Source: an uncultured Bacteroidota bacterium
GTDB lineage: Bacteria > Bacteroidota > Bacteroidia > Flavobacteriales > Flavobacteriaceae
Assembly: GCA_902525795.1 (NCBI GenBank)
Contig: CABZIT010000008.1
Span: forward strand, 1 to 39,128
Reading direction: 5' to 3'
Length of the DNA: 39,128 nucleotides
Shown piece by piece: positions 24,483 through 32,827 of this stretch (within the stretch, counting starts at the first letter, position 1; every line of letters starts with the position of its first letter). The notes below the pieces were generated by a model, which searched no databases, had not been told where the DNA came from, and worked only from the letters and a program-made list of their open reading frames with translations. The translations under genes and the position numbers were made by a program.

Positions 24483-25355
24483 ATGAAACTGAATAAGTGG
24501 TTTTATCTAACTGCACTTTCATTCATTTGGGGAAGTTCCTTCATTCTTATAAAAAAGGGGTTAGTCGGCTTGACAGCAATTGAGCTAGGCTCAATTAGAA
24601 TTATTATTTCAGCCTTAGCATTAATACCTTTTACTTTTAATAGATTAAAAGAAATCACTTTCAAACAATGGAAATGGATAATTATTTCAGCTTTTGTCGG
24701 TAGTTTTTTTCCAGCTTTTTTATTTGCTTTTGCAGAGCAAGAAATTGATAGCTCTGTGGCTTCAATATTGAATTCAATTGTTCCACTAAATACAATTATT
24801 ATTGGTCTAGTATTATTTGGAATTAAATCGACAAAAAGACAAATTATTGGAGTTTTACTAGGTTTTTTTGGTGCCTATCAACTCATAATTTCTGGAATTA
24901 ATTTAAATCCTGATCAAAATTATTTTTATTCAGGGCTTGTTATCATTTGTTCTTTCCTTTATGCTTTTAATGTTAATATAATTAAGAAGTATTTACAAGA
25001 CCTTTCAGCGGTTGCAATAGCAACAGGGCATTTTACTGTGATATTAATTCCTTCAATTATTGTACTTTTAATTTCAGATTTTAATTTTGAAAGACTCCAA
25101 AGCCCACAAACTCAAATATCTCTTTTTTATGTTACAGTTCTAGCAGTTTTTGGAACAACATTAGCAAAAATTTTATTTAATAAGCTGATAAATATATCTA
25201 GCCCGGTCTTTGCTTCTTCGGTAACCTATTCCATGATAATAGTATCAATATTCTGGGGTGTTATGGATGGAGAAAATTTTAGTTTCAACCAACTATTTGC
25301 TACTATAATAATAATTTTAGGAATTCTGCTTACTAATAAAAAATCTAAAAATTAG
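24483..25355 (+). CDS. EamA-family (DMT superfamily) transporter
   Basis: A 290-residue inner-membrane protein with about ten hydrophobic helices in two EamA repeats. The first repeat begins WFYLTALSFIWGSSFILIKKGL with ELGSIRIIISALALIP; the second covers about residues 145-285. The family exports or imports small metabolites, but the substrate cannot be predicted. The ATG follows the gldD stop with no gap, so translation is probably coupled. Its 3' end overlaps the converging M16 peptidase gene by 11 bp. Confidence 0.88.
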   Translation: MKLNKWFYLTALSFIWGSSFILIKKGLVGLTAIELGSIRIIISALALIPFTFNRLKEITFKQWKWIIISAFVGSFFPAFLFAFAEQEIDSSVASILNSIVPLNTIIIGLVLFGIKSTKRQIIGVLLGFFGAYQLIISGINLNPDQNYFYSGLVIICSFLYAFNVNIIKKYLQDLSAVAIATGHFTVILIPSIIVLLISDFNFERLQSPQTQISLFYVTVLAVFGTTLAKILFNKLINISSPVFASSVTYSMIIVSIFWGVMDGENFSFNQLFATIIIILGILLTNKKSKN

Positions 25356-27411
25356 AGTCTTTAAGATCCTTATTGACTTCTAAACTAGTAGTTGAAAACT
25401 CAAGTTTTTGTGCAGGTAATTCCATATAAAAAGGAAACTTCACATTATCTACTTCCTGGTAGTCACCATAGTTTGTAGTAACAACATTATTATTATCGTC
25501 CGTTTCTTCTTGACTAACTAGAAATCCTGTCTCTATACTGTAATATCTATGGGAAACGTTTCCATCAACTGTTACCTTAACTTTGTAAGCATCCTCATAA
25601 TTCACAGAGTTTATACTTACTAGTTCTAGCTGATCTTCGCTATAGTAAAGTTCATCAAATAATCCTTTCTTGCCTTTGTCCTTATTAATTTGATCTTCTT
25701 TAAAATCAACCTTTTGACCTTGCATTTCATTAAATCCTCTTTCACCGTCAAATTTGACCTTTGACAAGGTAATATTCTGTCCACCCATATTAGCTTGAAT
25801 TTCAAATGAATACTTGTTTGGGAATTTTCTCATACTTGTAGCAGTAGGTTTAAATGGAGCACCTGGAATTGTTACTTCTGCTTTCATCACAAGAGTTTTC
25901 ACTGATTCTAGCATATCTTTTCCACCAACACTTTTAATGTATGAATTAATTACATCATCAGCGGTTAACCCCTCAGGAATTGCTTTGTTAAAAATGGGTT
26001 TAGCTATAGGGTTAGCATACTCATCATAATATTTAATAGGGAATCCAACTTCTTCTAAGTTTGCCACTACATCACTTCCCTTTCCAACAACAATTATTCT
26101 AGAATTTCCGATTTTTAAATATTTATTTGCAACTCTTTTTACATCAGATTCGGTCACAGAATTTATATTTTCTAAATAATTTTCATAGAAATCATCTGGA
26201 AGGTTATTAAATTTAATGTTTAGTGCGTATCCTGCAATAGTTTGTGGGCTTTCAGATCTTCTAATAAAACTACCAACATACTTAGCTTTAGCATTTTTAA
26301 GTAATTCTGAGTCTACTTTCTCAAGACGAATTCTAGAGATTTCCTTGATAATTTCTGAAACTGCACTATCAGTAACCATATTTCTTACTTTAGCACCAGC
26401 ATTAAATCTTGAAACACCATATCTGCTAGACCCAAGACTAGAATAAGCTCCATAGGTATATCCTTTATCTTCTCTTAAGTTCTTAAATAAGTAACCTGAT
26501 CCACCACCACCTAAAATATCATTTGTCATTAAAGCAATGAAATAATCTTCATCAGTCATTTTTAAGTCTACATTATTTGTAACAGTAATGCTTGATTGAG
26601 TTGCTGTTGGTAAATCAATAAAGTTTATTTCTGTCAGGGCAACATTATCAGTTAACACTGGAGCAGGGTTTTCGATAACTTTACCCTTAGACCATGATCC
26701 AAACTTGTTAGCCAAAAGTTTTTTTGTTTCCTTATAATTTACATCTCCAATTACAACAATATATACATTGTTAGGAATTGAGTAGTTTTTATGATATTCA
26801 AGAACATCATCAAAATTCACTCTATTTACACTTTCTTCAGTGATAAATTCTCCATAAACATGATCTTTCCCATAGGAAAGTGCACCACTAACTCGACCTG
26901 AGATTGCATCAATAGATTTCTTCTCGGCTTTAAGGCTTTCAATCAATTTTTCTTTTTCCTTTTCAAATTCCTCTTCCGTTAATAAAGGATTTATTAAAGC
27001 ATCTGAAAGAAGCTCAACCACTCTTTCATTATTTTTTGTTAATGTGAAAGCAGAGGCTGATCCAAATCCAACATTTACGGACGCGCCAAGGAAATCAACT
27101 TCTTCATTGAACTCATCTTTTGAAATAGATGTTGTTCCATTACCAAGCATAGAACTTAATAAAGAAATAACTCCTGCTTTTTCCCCTTCAAAAATTGGTT
27201 TTCTGTCAAACCTTACAAGATAATTAACTCTTGGAAGTTTATTGTTCTCAACAAAGAGAACTTTGATGCCATTTTTTAATTTAAATTCTTTTGGTTTATC
27301 CAATTTAATTTTTGGAGTAGGCCCTCCTTTTGGCATAATGGATCTGTCAAGTTGTGCATGTATGCCTAAACAAAAGAATAATAAAATAAAACTAAGAATG
27401 ATTTTTTTCAT
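25345..27411 (-). CDS. M16 peptidase-family protein, non-catalytic partner, with extra C-terminal domain
   Basis: A 688-residue exported protein (signal peptide MKKIILSFILLFFCLGIHAQ). Residues about 35-465 form an M16 (pitrilysin/insulinase) fold: FEGEKAGVISLLSSMLGNGT sits where the zinc motif HxxEH should be, so it has no metal site, and LREDKGYTYGAYSSLG marks the substrate-binding half of the pair. Residues about 480-688 form an additional beta-rich domain resembling the LolA-like outer-membrane lipoprotein-sorting fold. It lies 11 bp downstream of the catalytic M16 gene, with which it should form a heterodimer in the periplasm. Confidence 0.85.
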   Translation of the reverse strand: MKKIILSFILLFFCLGIHAQLDRSIMPKGGPTPKIKLDKPKEFKLKNGIKVLFVENNKLPRVNYLVRFDRKPIFEGEKAGVISLLSSMLGNGTTSISKDEFNEEVDFLGASVNVGFGSASAFTLTKNNERVVELLSDALINPLLTEEEFEKEKEKLIESLKAEKKSIDAISGRVSGALSYGKDHVYGEFITEESVNRVNFDDVLEYHKNYSIPNNVYIVVIGDVNYKETKKLLANKFGSWSKGKVIENPAPVLTDNVALTEINFIDLPTATQSSITVTNNVDLKMTDEDYFIALMTNDILGGGGSGYLFKNLREDKGYTYGAYSSLGSSRYGVSRFNAGAKVRNMVTDSAVSEIIKEISRIRLEKVDSELLKNAKAKYVGSFIRRSESPQTIAGYALNIKFNNLPDDFYENYLENINSVTESDVKRVANKYLKIGNSRIIVVGKGSDVVANLEEVGFPIKYYDEYANPIAKPIFNKAIPEGLTADDVINSYIKSVGGKDMLESVKTLVMKAEVTIPGAPFKPTATSMRKFPNKYSFEIQANMGGQNITLSKVKFDGERGFNEMQGQKVDFKEDQINKDKGKKGLFDELYYSEDQLELVSINSVNYEDAYKVKVTVDGNVSHRYYSIETGFLVSQEETDDNNNVVTTNYGDYQEVDNVKFPFYMELPAQKLEFSTTSLEVNKDLKDSNF

Positions 27412-27422
27412 TTTTTAAAATT

Positions 27423-28730
27423 TTAATTTGCTGAGCCGACTAGATATTCTATTTCAACCCTTTGGTTAGTACTCAAATATTTTCTTGCAACCGCACGAAT
27501 TTCTTCTCTATCGATTGACCTATATATATCAATGTATTTATTGATTAAATTCACATCATCGTGAAGTAAGTAATACTTTGCTAAAGAATTTGCAATTCCT
27601 TCCACGCTGGAGTTTGAATTCACAAACTGCGCTTCAAACTGATTCAACAGTTTTTGATAATCTCTTTCTGAAATAAGTTCATTTTGAACCTTAACAATTT
27701 CCTCATCAATTTCTTCCAATAGAGTATCTAAACTTACTTCCCCCAACGGTAATGCAAAAAATGTAAACATACTATACTCCCTTTGACTTAAATTAATTGC
27801 AGCAATTTGCAGCGCTTGTTTTTGTTGGTCTACAAGTTTCTTATACAAAACAGAACTCTTACCACCACTTAGGTATGAAGAAATCATATCTAAAACATAG
27901 GCATCACGCTCAGTAAATCCAGGTGTTCTGTATGCTGCTAAGATTGCAGGTATCTGAATGTTTTGATCATAAGCTTGAACTCTTGATACTTCTGTAATGG
28001 GATCCTCTTTGGGAAAAGATCTTGCTGGTTTTGGTCTTGGCTTTACAGCAGAAAAATATTTTTCGACAAGACCTTTTGTCTCCTCTAAATCAATATCACC
28101 AGCAACAACGAGCACAGCATTTGTAGGAGTATAGTATTTATCAAAATATACCATGAATTCTTCTAGTGTAGCTGCATCTAAGTCCTCCATCTTTCCAATA
28201 TTTTCATCTTTGTAAGGGTGAATTTTAAATAAATTTTCACCTAAAACCTTGAATAATTGACCATATGGGCTATCATATCTTTGTCTTTTTTCTTCTTTCA
28301 CTACTTCATTTTGAGTATCTACACCAACTTGATCAATTACTGGATGAAGCATTCTTTCAGACTCCATCCAAAGGCCTAATTCCAGCTTATTTGAAGGAAA
28401 GACTTCATAGTAATAGGTTTCGTCATTGGAAGTGTAAGCATTAAATGTACCTCCATTAGCTGGTATAATTTTCATGAACTCTCCACGACCAATATTTTCT
28501 GAACCTTCAAACAATAGGTGTTCAAAGAAGTGTGCAAATCCAGTTCTTCCTTCCGCTCTGTCTTTACCGCCAACGTCGTACATGACTGAAGTTATAACAA
28601 CAGGAGCTGAGTTATCTTGATGCATAATTACATGTAAACCGTTTTCTAAATCAAACTCAGTAAAAGATACTTGCTGAGAAAAAATAAAAAGGGGTAACAG
28701 TAAAAGATGTAATAAAATTTTATTTTTCAT
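27423..28730 (-). CDS. M16 zinc metallopeptidase (catalytic subunit)
   Basis: A 435-residue exported protease. The ATG at 28730 gives a clean signal peptide (MKNKILLHLLLLPLFIFSQQ). A further in-frame ATG at 28772 overlaps the -7 promoter element and is rejected. The inverted zinc motif is HFFEH at 67-71, followed by NDETYYYEVFPSNKLELGLWMESERM, which supplies the downstream Glu ligand region. It degrades peptides, probably in the periplasm, together with the non-catalytic M16 protein encoded next. Confidence 0.9.
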   Translation of the reverse strand: MKNKILLHLLLLPLFIFSQQVSFTEFDLENGLHVIMHQDNSAPVVITSVMYDVGGKDRAEGRTGFAHFFEHLLFEGSENIGRGEFMKIIPANGGTFNAYTSNDETYYYEVFPSNKLELGLWMESERMLHPVIDQVGVDTQNEVVKEEKRQRYDSPYGQLFKVLGENLFKIHPYKDENIGKMEDLDAATLEEFMVYFDKYYTPTNAVLVVAGDIDLEETKGLVEKYFSAVKPRPKPARSFPKEDPITEVSRVQAYDQNIQIPAILAAYRTPGFTERDAYVLDMISSYLSGGKSSVLYKKLVDQQKQALQIAAINLSQREYSMFTFFALPLGEVSLDTLLEEIDEEIVKVQNELISERDYQKLLNQFEAQFVNSNSSVEGIANSLAKYYLLHDDVNLINKYIDIYRSIDREEIRAVARKYLSTNQRVEIEYLVGSAN

Positions 28731-28769
28731 AATACGATTAAAATTAATATAATTCCACTTATAGTTGTG

Positions 28770-28777
28770 CAAATATA
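28770..28777 (-). promoter_or_regulatory. Putative -7 promoter element of the M16 peptidase operon
   Basis: The minus strand reads TATATTTG, matching TAnnTTTG, ending 39 bp before the chosen ATG at 28730. It overlaps the alternative ATG at 28772, which supports the shorter start. Confidence 0.5.
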
Positions 28778-28855
28778 AAATTTCATCTTAAAACATATGT
28801 TAAAAAAAAATAAAATATCTGTTAATTGTGATTTCTCTATAAATCAGCATAAAAG

Positions 28856-28886
28856 TTTGTTGATTTGTGAATTAACTTTATATTTG
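28856..28886 (+). promoter_or_regulatory. Promoter of the rplU operon
   Basis: TTTG at 28856-28859, a 19-bp spacer, then TATATTTG at 28879-28886: the best match to the Bacteroidetes -33/-7 consensus in the window. The predicted leader before rplU is only about 15 nt. Confidence 0.75.
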
Positions 28887-28905
28887 CAGACGCTTAATTA
28901 AAGAG

Positions 28906-29403
28906 ATGTACGCAATAGTTGAAATTTCAGGAAAGCAGTTCAAGGTTGAAAAAAAACAAAAGCTGTTTGTGAACAGAATTGATGCTGAAGAAGGAAAAAA
29001 AGTTTCTTTCGATAATGTACTGATGTTTAGTGATGGAAATAAGTTGTCCATTGGTAGTCCTGTAGTAAGTGGAGTCAAAGTAGATGCGAAAGTTTTAAAG
29101 CACTTGAAATCTGATAAATTAATTGTTTTCAAAAAGAAAAGAAGAAAAGGGTACAAGTTAAAAAACGGACACAGACAAATGATTACACAGATTGAAATAA
29201 ATGATATCATTTCTGGTGGCTCTAAAAAGTCTTCCTCAGCAAAAAAAGAGATTAAGAAAGCATCAGTAAAGGTCTCTACAAAAGAAAATAAGCAAGATTT
29301 ATCCAAACTTTCTGTGGCAGAATTAAAGAAAATTGCATCTGAAAAAGGTATGTCAGGAGTTTCTTCTTTGAAAAAAGCGGATTTAATTAAAAAACTTAGC
29401 TAA
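28906..29403 (+). CDS. rplU: 50S ribosomal protein L21 with C-terminal SAP/Rho-N-like extension
   Basis: Residues 1 to about 103 are ribosomal protein L21 (MYAIVEISGKQFKVE..., FKKKRRKGYKLKNGHRQ), which binds 23S rRNA. The protein is 165 residues, about 60 longer than the usual L21. After a Lys/Ser linker (about 104-130), residues 131-165 (DLSKLSVAELKKIASEKGM...LKKADLIKKL) form a two-helix SAP/Rho-N-like motif typical of nucleic-acid binding. I believe extended L21 tails are common in Bacteroidetes. rpmA follows 9 bp downstream. Confidence 0.93.
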   Translation: MYAIVEISGKQFKVEKKQKLFVNRIDAEEGKKVSFDNVLMFSDGNKLSIGSPVVSGVKVDAKVLKHLKSDKLIVFKKKRRKGYKLKNGHRQMITQIEINDIISGGSKKSSSAKKEIKKASVKVSTKENKQDLSKLSVAELKKIASEKGMSGVSSLKKADLIKKLS

Positions 29404-29412
29404 AAATAAACA

Positions 29413-29667
29413 ATGGCTCATAAAAAAGGTGTAGGTAGTTCAAAAAACGGTAGAGAATCAGAATCGAAACGATTAGGAGTGAAGATTTTCGGTGGTCAAC
29501 AAGCAAAGGCTGGAAATATTATTGTTAGGCAAAGAGGTACTGTTCATAAACCTGGTGAGAATGTTTATTTAGGTAAAGATCACACTCTGCATGCAAGAGT
29601 TGATGGAACAGTCAAGTTTACAAGAAAAAAAGATAACAAGTCTTTTGTTTCTATAATACCCGTTTAA
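29413..29667 (+). CDS. rpmA: 50S ribosomal protein L27
   Basis: An 84-residue ribosomal protein whose N-terminus reaches toward the peptidyl-transferase centre. It starts [20 protein letters not shown] with no cleavable extension of the Firmicutes kind, and contains the family core [10 protein letters not shown]...HPG-like [18 protein letters not shown]. It is co-transcribed with rplU, the standard pairing. Confidence 0.96.
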   Translation: MAHKKGVGSSKNGRESESKRLGVKIFGGQQAKAGNIIVRQRGTVHKPGENVYLGKDHTLHARVDGTVKFTRKKDNKSFVSIIPV

Positions 29668-29730
29668 AATTTTCAATTTTATTTTATATACTTATCTTTA
29701 AGGTAATTAAATATTGTCTAATACATAATT

Positions 29731-30123
29731 ATGGAAATTTATCTTAGAGTACTCAAAGAAAATTATGTTAATTTTAATGGACGTGCAAGGCGAAAAGAGT
29801 TTTGGATATTTCAGCTTTTTCTAACAATTATTTCAACAATATGTTTTGTTTTAGATAATATTTTAGGTACTGTTTTTACAATTGATGCAGGACCTGCAGG
29901 ACTAATTAGTTTGCCATATGGATGGTTGTATTTCTTATGCGGAATTTATCATTTTCTGCCATCTCTTTCGGTACTTGTTAGAAGACTTCATGATGTTGGA
30001 AAATCGGGTTGGTGGTTTTTTATTGTATTTGTCCCGTTTATAGGGCCTTTTTGGTCTTTTTACTTATTATGTAAGGATGGAGACCATGGCGAAAATAGTT
30101 ATGGTAATAACCCAAAAGCCTAG
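29731..30123 (+). CDS. DUF805 inner-membrane protein
   Basis: A 130-residue membrane protein with about three or four helices. It has the DUF805 marks: NFNGRARRKEFWIFQLF at the N-terminus, VRRLHDVGKSGWW in the middle, and a tail KDGDHGENSYGNNP. Molecular function is unknown. It follows rpmA after 63 bp, and its stop abuts the start of the phosphopantetheinyl transferase gene. Confidence 0.9.
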   Translation: MEIYLRVLKENYVNFNGRARRKEFWIFQLFLTIISTICFVLDNILGTVFTIDAGPAGLISLPYGWLYFLCGIYHFLPSLSVLVRRLHDVGKSGWWFFIVFVPFIGPFWSFYLLCKDGDHGENSYGNNPKA

Positions 30124-30744
30124 ATGCCAGTAATTGAGGATATACACTTATCTTCTACAACAAGAATAATAGTTTGGGAAATTAAAGAAACCATTGATTT
30201 TCTAAAATCAGAACTTAATTTGTCTGATTTTTCCAAAAAAACTTTACTAAAAAAAAAATCTGCAATTCATCAAAAGCAGTTTTTAGCTGTTAGAAATATA
30301 CTAAAACTATTATCAATTCATGAAATAGATCTCAGTTATAATGTTAATGGTAAACCTAGTATAAAATCTGGTTATATTTCAATTAGTCATTCCAATGAAT
30401 TTGTTACGGTTTTAGTTAGTGATCAGAAGGTTGGTGTGGATATTGAAAGTAACTCAAATAAATGTTTTCGGATTATGGAAAAGTTCATTGGAACGGAAAA
30501 TGAATTCCCAATTAGAATTGAAAGGAAAATTGCACAGGTCATATGGAACATGAAAGAATCTCTATTTAAGATGATGGACTTTAAAGAAATTGATTTCAAG
30601 GAAAATATAATTGTAATACCTTTTTCATTGAATGAAAAACAAACAAAAATTTGGTTTGTAAAAAATGAAGTATCACAAGATTTTAATGTAAATTATTTTA
30701 TAAATAAAAATTATAGTTTAGCCTATATTATCGGAAAAGAATGA
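30124..30744 (+). CDS. 4'-phosphopantetheinyl transferase superfamily protein
   Basis: A 206-residue Sfp-type enzyme expected to attach phosphopantetheine from coenzyme A to a carrier protein. It has SYNVNGKPSI...YISISHS (about 71-90), the Mg-binding GVDIE (104-108, D106) and the signature WNMKESLFKM (W141, K144, E145). These cover the three family motifs, so it should be active. The carrier protein is not in the window. It begins directly after the DUF805 stop and overlaps pnuC by 4 bp (ATGA), so it is translationally coupled. Confidence 0.85.
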   Translation: MPVIEDIHLSSTTRIIVWEIKETIDFLKSELNLSDFSKKTLLKKKSAIHQKQFLAVRNILKLLSIHEIDLSYNVNGKPSIKSGYISISHSNEFVTVLVSDQKVGVDIESNSNKCFRIMEKFIGTENEFPIRIERKIAQVIWNMKESLFKMMDFKEIDFKENIIVIPFSLNEKQTKIWFVKNEVSQDFNVNYFINKNYSLAYIIGKE

Positions 30745-31358
30745 CAGAAATAATTAACTATTTATTTGAAGCGTATGCTACACATTCAGCATTTGAAATT
30801 GTATTAGAATGCATAGCCTTTGGTTTTGGAATAATTAGTGTCATTTATGCAAAAAAGGAGAATATTTTAGTGTATCCTACTGGGATTACCTGTACATTAA
30901 TTACTATGTACTTTATGTTTAACGAGAGACTAATTGGACACATGATGGTAAACCTTTTTTACACCCTCATGAGTATATATGGTTGGTGGAATTGGTCTAG
31001 AAAAGAAAATGATGTTGTAAAGGTCAAAATAGCAAAGTTTGTTTTCAAGGACTTACCAAAAGCTTCCTTAATCTTCTTTTTTATTGTTTTTATTTCATAC
31101 TTTTTGCACGAGTATTTTGATACAGATTTAGGGGCTTATGCAAGTTTAGATATATTCACTTCAGGGATTTTTGTTACGGCAATGTGGTTGATGGCTAACA
31201 AGAAACTAGAAAACTGGGTATTGTGGATCATTGGAAATGTAATTACAATACCACTTTATTTCGGATCTGATAAAATTATATTATCTATTCAATACATAAT
31301 TTTCACAATTTTAGCTATTCAAGGATATATACAATGGAAGAAAAGCTTAAGCAAATAA
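30741..31358 (+). CDS. pnuC: PnuC-family vitamin transporter (nicotinamide riboside, or possibly thiamine)
   Basis: A 205-residue inner-membrane protein with about seven helices of the Pnu family. Characteristic segments are VYPTGITCTLITMYFMF and the tryptophan-rich MSIYGWWNW. PnuC proteins take up nicotinamide riboside by facilitated diffusion with kinase trapping; PnuT members of the same family take up thiamine. The overlapping NadR-like kinase gene favours nicotinamide riboside, while a thiamine-regulated TonB receptor 4 kb downstream leaves thiamine possible. No TPP riboswitch precedes this gene itself. Confidence 0.85.
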   Translation: MTEIINYLFEAYATHSAFEIVLECIAFGFGIISVIYAKKENILVYPTGITCTLITMYFMFNERLIGHMMVNLFYTLMSIYGWWNWSRKENDVVKVKIAKFVFKDLPKASLIFFFIVFISYFLHEYFDTDLGAYASLDIFTSGIFVTAMWLMANKKLENWVLWIIGNVITIPLYFGSDKIILSIQYIIFTILAIQGYIQWKKSLSK

Positions 31359-31900
31359 AATCAAGCTGTAAAAGAGTTGTTTTATACGGCCCTGAATCTA
31401 CAGGTAAGACAACACTAGCACAGAAATTATCAGCTTATTACAAGGTTCCATGGGTGCCAGAATTTGCTAGGGACTATCTGCAAAAAATATGGGATCAAGA
31501 AAAAAGAATTTGTGAACCAAAAGATTTATTACCAATTGCCATGGGTCAGATGAAAGCTGAAAATGAGATAATAAAAAAATCTAATTCTATAGTAATATGT
31601 GATACAAACCTTTTTGAAACGATGGTATATTCAAAGTATTACTATGGTGGAACTTGTGATCCGCTACTTGAAAAATATGCTTTGTCAAATCACTATGATT
31701 TATATTTATTGACAAATATTGATATCCCGTGGGTCCAGGATGATTTGCGAGACAAGCCCCATGAAAGAGATGAATCTTTTCAAATATTTAAAGAGGAACT
31801 AGTAAAGAATAATATCCCTTTCAAAATAGTGGAGGGGGATTTTGAAAAACGGTTCAATATTTGTAAAAAATGTATTGATGAATTAATAAAAGATGTTTAA
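31334..31900 (+). CDS. NadR-like P-loop kinase (probable ribosylnicotinamide kinase)
   Basis: A 188-residue AAA/NadR-type ATPase with Walker A GPESTGKTT (19-28), a VPEFARDYL segment, and a Walker B-like IVICDTNLFETMVYSKYYYG. It corresponds to the kinase domain of NadR without the adenylyltransferase domain, and should phosphorylate and trap the vitamin brought in by the adjacent PnuC. It overlaps pnuC by 25 bp, a strong sign of a functional pair. If the pair handles thiamine instead, it would be a thiamine kinase. Confidence 0.8.
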   Translation: MEEKLKQIKSSCKRVVLYGPESTGKTTLAQKLSAYYKVPWVPEFARDYLQKIWDQEKRICEPKDLLPIAMGQMKAENEIIKKSNSIVICDTNLFETMVYSKYYYGGTCDPLLEKYALSNHYDLYLLTNIDIPWVQDDLRDKPHERDESFQIFKEELVKNNIPFKIVEGDFEKRFNICKKCIDELIKDV

Positions 31901-32219
31901 ATTTATACTGATGAAAAATTTTTTCAGTTTTTTCTTTACTTTAACATTACTACTTCCCCCTGTATTTAATTTAGTGCACCATCTTCATGAGGAGCATAAA
32001 CATTGTGATGTTTCTGAAATTCATTTTCACCAGTTAGAAAACAAGTGTGAGTTTTGTGCATTAATGAACACGAATTCAGCTGAGGAGGAACTATTTAATT
32101 CATCGAAAAATCTTATTTTAATTAATCATTTTTTTGAGTTAGTTCTAAAAAATTATGCTTTTAAGATTGAAAATAATAATAATCTATTTCCTACTAGGGG
32201 ACCGCCTTACTATTGCTAG
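31893..32219 (+). CDS. Small exported His/Cys-rich protein, probable metal-linked
   Basis: A 108-residue protein (102 if it starts at the second ATG, 31911). A hydrophobic N-terminus (FFSFFFTLTLLLPPVFN) is followed by a cluster LVHHLHEEHKHCDVSEIHFH and CEFC, rich in likely metal ligands, then an acidic middle and PTRGPPYYC at the end. I do not know a characterised member. Its position before a lipoprotein and a ZnuD-like TonB receptor suggests a role in metal, perhaps zinc, acquisition. It overlaps the kinase gene by 8 bp. Confidence 0.6.
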   Translation: MFKFILMKNFFSFFFTLTLLLPPVFNLVHHLHEEHKHCDVSEIHFHQLENKCEFCALMNTNSAEEELFNSSKNLILINHFFELVLKNYAFKIENNNNLFPTRGPPYYC

Positions 32220-32231
32220 TACTCCAAAAAT

Positions 32232-32252
32232 TGATTCAAAAATCTTGAATCA
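32232..32252. promoter_or_regulatory. Inverted repeat upstream of the lipoprotein gene, possible metalloregulator operator
   Basis: TGATTCAA and TTGAATCA form perfect 8-bp arms around a 5-bp centre, 33 bp before the lipoprotein ATG. No T-run follows, so an operator seems likelier than a terminator. A Fur/Zur-type site is a guess based on the neighbouring genes. Confidence 0.4.
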
Positions 32253-32285
32253 CTATTATAATTGTATATCTTAAAAATTAAAAAA

Positions 32286-32822
32286 ATGAAAATATTTAAA
32301 TATGCCTTATTGGCATTACCCTTTTTATACTTCTCTTGTAGCGATGACGACGATAACAGTATCCCAGAGCCAATTAATGAAGAAGAAGTAATTACAACTT
32401 TGAATGTTTATGTTAACGAAATCCTTGCGATGTCATCGACAGATGCTGATGGAGACGGTCCGCTTGATCCTGTGGTAACAGACGGTGTTCTTGCTGCATC
32501 TACAACTTACGATGTAAGATTAGAGTTCTTAAATGAATTAGAGGAAGAGCCTGAAGATATAACAGAAGAGATTGAAGAGGAAGATCTTGAACATCAAGTA
32601 TTTTATTCTGTTGGTGGAGATCTTAATGTTGGTGTTGAATATGCAAACTTTGATTCAGATGGAAATCCTTTAGGAACTCAGGTTACATTAACAACGAATG
32701 AAGCTGGTTCTGGAACAATCACAATAACTTTAATACATGAGCCTATGAAGCCAAATGATGGACTTGACTCAGCAGGGGGTTCAACGGATATTGAAGTTAC
32801 ATTCAACGTTACGGTCGAATAA
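32286..32822 (+). CDS. Acidic lipoprotein linked to the TonB receptor
   Basis: A 178-residue predicted lipoprotein from the ATG at 32286 (MKIFKYALLALPFLYFSC, Cys18 lipidated); an in-frame TTG 24 bp earlier is open but would spoil the signal peptide. The mature part begins with a poly-Asp run, then STDADGDGPLDPVV and EDITEEIEEEDLEHQVFY. This layout matches small Bacteroidetes lipoproteins often labelled type 1 periplasmic binding fold superfamily, a label I would not trust for function. The acidic patches could bind cations. The gene lies 5 bp before the receptor gene, so they likely work together at the cell surface. Confidence 0.7.
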   Translation: MKIFKYALLALPFLYFSCSDDDDNSIPEPINEEEVITTLNVYVNEILAMSSTDADGDGPLDPVVTDGVLAASTTYDVRLEFLNELEEEPEDITEEIEEEDLEHQVFYSVGGDLNVGVEYANFDSDGNPLGTQVTLTTNEAGSGTITITLIHEPMKPNDGLDSAGGSTDIEVTFNVTVE

Positions 32823-32827
32823 TTTTA

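Noticed and set aside
28731-28772. Upstream ATG for the catalytic M16 peptidase
   Set aside because: It overlaps the likely -7 element and would put 14 polar residues ahead of an otherwise perfect signal peptide.
28878-29306. 142-codon minus-strand frame opposite rplU
   Set aside because: Antisense to a ribosomal protein gene with a clear promoter; Phe/Leu-rich composition is the reverse of Lys-rich codons.
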